This document shows positions 48,710 through 50,397 of a DNA stretch of 50,397 nucleotides, one piece after another. The position numbers and the translations under genes are program-made. This DNA comes from Ignavibacteriota bacterium (lineage in GTDB: Bacteria; Bacteroidota; Ignavibacteria; UBA10030; UBA6906). The DNA is taken from positions 1-50,397 of the forward strand of contig PMNE01000065.1 of NCBI GenBank assembly GCA_003162635.1, given 5' to 3'. The number at the start of each line of letters is the position of its first letter. The first letter of the stretch is position 1. Under the pieces are notes generated by a model. That model was given only the letters and a program-made list of their open reading frames with translations. It was not told where the DNA came from and searched no databases.

Positions 48710-48738
48710 ATGGTATCGAAAAACGCTCTGAAAGTCAA
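48710..48738 (-). promoter_or_regulatory. promoter of ctpA operon
   Basis: Minus strand TTGACT (48738-48733), 17-base spacer, TACCAT (48715-48710). Predicted start near 48703, 29 bases before ATG 48674. It lies between the glycosyltransferase 2 stop and ctpA. Confidence 0.65.
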
Positions 48739-48787
48739 ACACCGTTCCCGGCCGGCGAGTTGCACCAGGCAGGGAGATTCTGCGGCC

Positions 48788-49510
48788 TCAACGGACGGGT
48801 TTCCACTCGCTCAGAATCGACCGTCGGAGGAAAAAGACCGACAGGAAGTTCATGAACCACGATGCCGTGACCCAAGCATAGCCATAACGGCGATAGCGGC
48901 GCGGTGATTCATAGACAATGACATCCTGGAGAAATTTCACAAACCCGACATTGCCGAGCCGTCGGAAGAGGTCGTAGTCCTCGCCTGCCGCAATAGTATC
49001 GGCGTATCCCCCCACCTGCTCGAAGATTGTCCGTCTCATGATATGGCACTCGCCACGTCCCATCCCCATCCCCACCTTGTTCATCGTGGCAAAGAACCAG
49101 TTGTAGAATCCATGGTACCACTCATCAATCTTTCGCCGCTCCTGCGGGTAGACCTCCACCCGGCAGGTGAGCGCGGCGTATTCGGGCCTTGCGACCTCGC
49201 GTGCAATTGTCGTGAAGAACAGGTGGATGTCCTTGATCAGCGTGTCGGCATTCAGGAACACAAAGACCTCCCCCTTCGCGCTGCGAGCCCCCAGATTACG
49301 CCCCCGCGAGATTGTCTGCTTGACTCCTGCTATGTTCTCCACCACCCTGACCGCCAATGAGCGGGCGATGGCCAGCGTGCGGTCGACGCTTCCCCCGTCG
49401 CTGACCAGGACTTCGAGGTCGTAGCGCTTTACGATCTCCGGCGTGAACTGTCCCAACATCTTTTCCAGAAGCTTCTCTTCGTTCAAAGCGGGAATAATGA
49501 CGCTGATCAT
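48788..49510 (-). CDS. glycosyltransferase family 2
   Basis: 240 residues from ATG 49510 (MISVIIPALNEE); a GTG at 49516 would add two residues. GT-A fold: SVIIPALNEEKLLEK, VSDGGSVDRT (D for nucleotide), FLNADT (DxD-like), and GRGECHIMRRTIFEQVGGYADTIAAGEDYDL carrying the acceptor region. C-terminal hydrophobic segment WVTASWFMNFLSVFF may bind the membrane. Substrate unknown. Confidence 0.88.
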   Translation of the reverse strand: MISVIIPALNEEKLLEKMLGQFTPEIVKRYDLEVLVSDGGSVDRTLAIARSLAVRVVENIAGVKQTISRGRNLGARSAKGEVFVFLNADTLIKDIHLFFTTIAREVARPEYAALTCRVEVYPQERRKIDEWYHGFYNWFFATMNKVGMGMGRGECHIMRRTIFEQVGGYADTIAAGEDYDLFRRLGNVGFVKFLQDVIVYESPRRYRRYGYAWVTASWFMNFLSVFFLRRSILSEWKPVR

Positions 49511-49635
49511 AGGCACGGGATCGGGACTTTCATCGATGGGCGACAGCGTGCGGACCGGATCGCCGGAGGCGGGCAGGAGATGACATGGTCAGGCGCCGTG
49601 ACGTTTGTTGGCAACAATGGTGTGCACGGGAGGGT

Positions 49636-50397
49636 TCACCGTTCGGATTTCATCTGCGGGAAGAAAATGACGTCGCGGATCGAATCCTGCCCTGTCAGGA
49701 GCATCGTCAGACGGTCGACACCGATACCGAGCCCGGCTGTCGGGGGCATCCCGTATTCCAAGGCCCGGAGGAAATCCTCATCGAGCGGCTGCACTTCATC
49801 CTCTCCCCTCGACTTTGCCCGCATCTGCTCTTCGAACCGCGCTCTCTGATCCAGCGGGTCGTTCAATTCGCTGAAGGCGTTGCAGATCTCCTGGCCGTTG
49901 CAGATCGCCTCGAACCTCTCCACGAGTCCCTCCTCGCTCCGGTGGCGTTTCGCCAGGGGCGACATTTCCACCGGATAATCGGTGATGAACGTCGGCTGGA
50001 GAAGTCGACCCTCCACTTTTTCGCTGAAGATCTCGTCGATGATCCGCCCGGGTCCGTCGTTCGGCTGGACCGCCACGCCGAGTTCTCCCGCCGCCGAACG
50101 CATGCCGGCTGCATCCCTCCCCCGGAGGGAAACTCCGGTGTATTCGCGGATGGCATCAAACATTGTTATGCGTTTCCACGGCGGCGCAAAATCAATTGCC
50201 GTCGTCCCTCTCGTCACCACCGTGGAGCCGTTCACCGCGATCGCCACCTCACTGATCATTTCCTCCACGAGGGTCATCATCCAGATGTAGTCCTTGTAAG
50301 GGACGTACACCTCCAGCATGGTGAACTCCGGATTGTGGGAGCGGTCCATCCCTTCGTTGCGAAAGTCCTTGGCGATCTCGTACACGCCGTCAAATCC
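49636..50397 (-). CDS. lysS: lysyl-tRNA synthetase, C-terminal 253 residues
   Basis: Partial gene running off the right edge. Class II motif 2 ([18 protein letters not shown]) and motif 3 ([26 protein letters not shown]) identify LysRS. The region [27 protein letters not shown] is also typical. In-frame residues [11 protein letters not shown] extend to the last base. N-terminal OB-fold anticodon domain and motif 1 are outside the window. Confidence 0.96.
   Translation of the reverse strand, partial: GFDGVYEIAKDFRNEGMDRSHNPEFTMLEVYVPYKDYIWMMTLVEEMISEVAIAVNGSTVVTRGTTAIDFAPPWKRITMFDAIREYTGVSLRGRDAAGMRSAAGELGVAVQPNDGPGRIIDEIFSEKVEGRLLQPTFITDYPVEMSPLAKRHRSEEGLVERFEAICNGQEICNAFSELNDPLDQRARFEEQMRAKSRGEDEVQPLDEDFLRALEYGMPPTAGLGIGVDRLTMLLTGQDSIRDVIFFPQMKSER

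Noticed and set aside
1-50397. CRISPR arrays, insertion sequences, phage genes or defence systems
   Set aside because: No regularly spaced repeats, transposase, cas, toxin-antitoxin or restriction genes were seen; XerC/D is a housekeeping recombinase by context.

Overview
The window reads as one continuous stretch of bacterial chromosome: high GC, dense, mostly minus-strand genes in long operons, and no sign of plasmid, phage or insertion-sequence genes. The gene set suggests the Bacteroidota/Chlorobiota/Ignavibacteriota (FCB) group. Indicators are BshA of bacillithiol synthesis, a DUF4835 protein, a PorV-like barrel, a helix-hairpin-helix outer-membrane protein, folP next to the c-di-AMP cyclase cdaA, and HprK beside HPF. 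The high GC and the TTGnnn-17-TAnnnT promoters argue for an Ignavibacteria-like member rather than Bacteroides. The lineage is inference; no marker gene fixes it.

Layout, left to right. The 5' half of a tRNA-Pro(CGG) runs off the left edge (minus). A three-gene operon of pilin-like membrane proteins follows (143-2700). Next is a housekeeping operon: small basic protein, folP, cdaA, pcm, miaA and a lipocalin (2937-6998). Then comes a large iron-sulfur operon read from 16201 down to 7199: rrf2, nifS-type desulfurase, unknown gene, sufB, sufC, sufD, sufS, sufU, sufT, an A-type carrier and a Tat-exported superoxide dismutase. Divergent from it are an ABC exporter, a membrane protein, a 3-hydroxyacyl-CoA dehydrogenase and acetate kinase (16461-20974). 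A YigZ gene and bshA plus a cupin follow. Then mnmA, a small membrane protein, the HhH outer-membrane protein and a PorV-like barrel lie opposite a DUF4835 gene.

From 28651 to 36731 lies Omp85 - holB - metG - TatD/radical-SAM fusion - glycosyltransferase 9 (minus). From 36896 to 38189 are a DUF2795 gene and an M23 peptidase. From 38373 to 44586 is an operon of unknown gene - ybeY - smg - topA - xerC - hpf - hprK. From 44781 to 48674 is ctpA - DUF3108 - gamma-carbonic anhydrase-like - MBL hydrolase. A glycosyltransferase 2 gene follows, and the C-terminal part of lysS runs off the right edge. No stretch longer than 300 bases lacks a gene.

The most interesting material is regulatory. Thirteen promoters share a strict 17-base spacer. 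Two transcription units (suf and the ybeY-topA-hprK operon) have an intrinsic-terminator-like hairpin between promoter and first gene, suggesting leader attenuation or short separate RNAs. The Omp85 promoter has a terminator overlapping its start site. The suf leader also carries a 21-bp near-palindrome that is a good candidate operator for the co-encoded Rrf2 regulator. At protein level the standouts are a single-chain TatD/radical-SAM fusion, pilin-like proteins without a prepilin cleavage motif, and a desulfurase-rich suf operon ending in an exported SOD.
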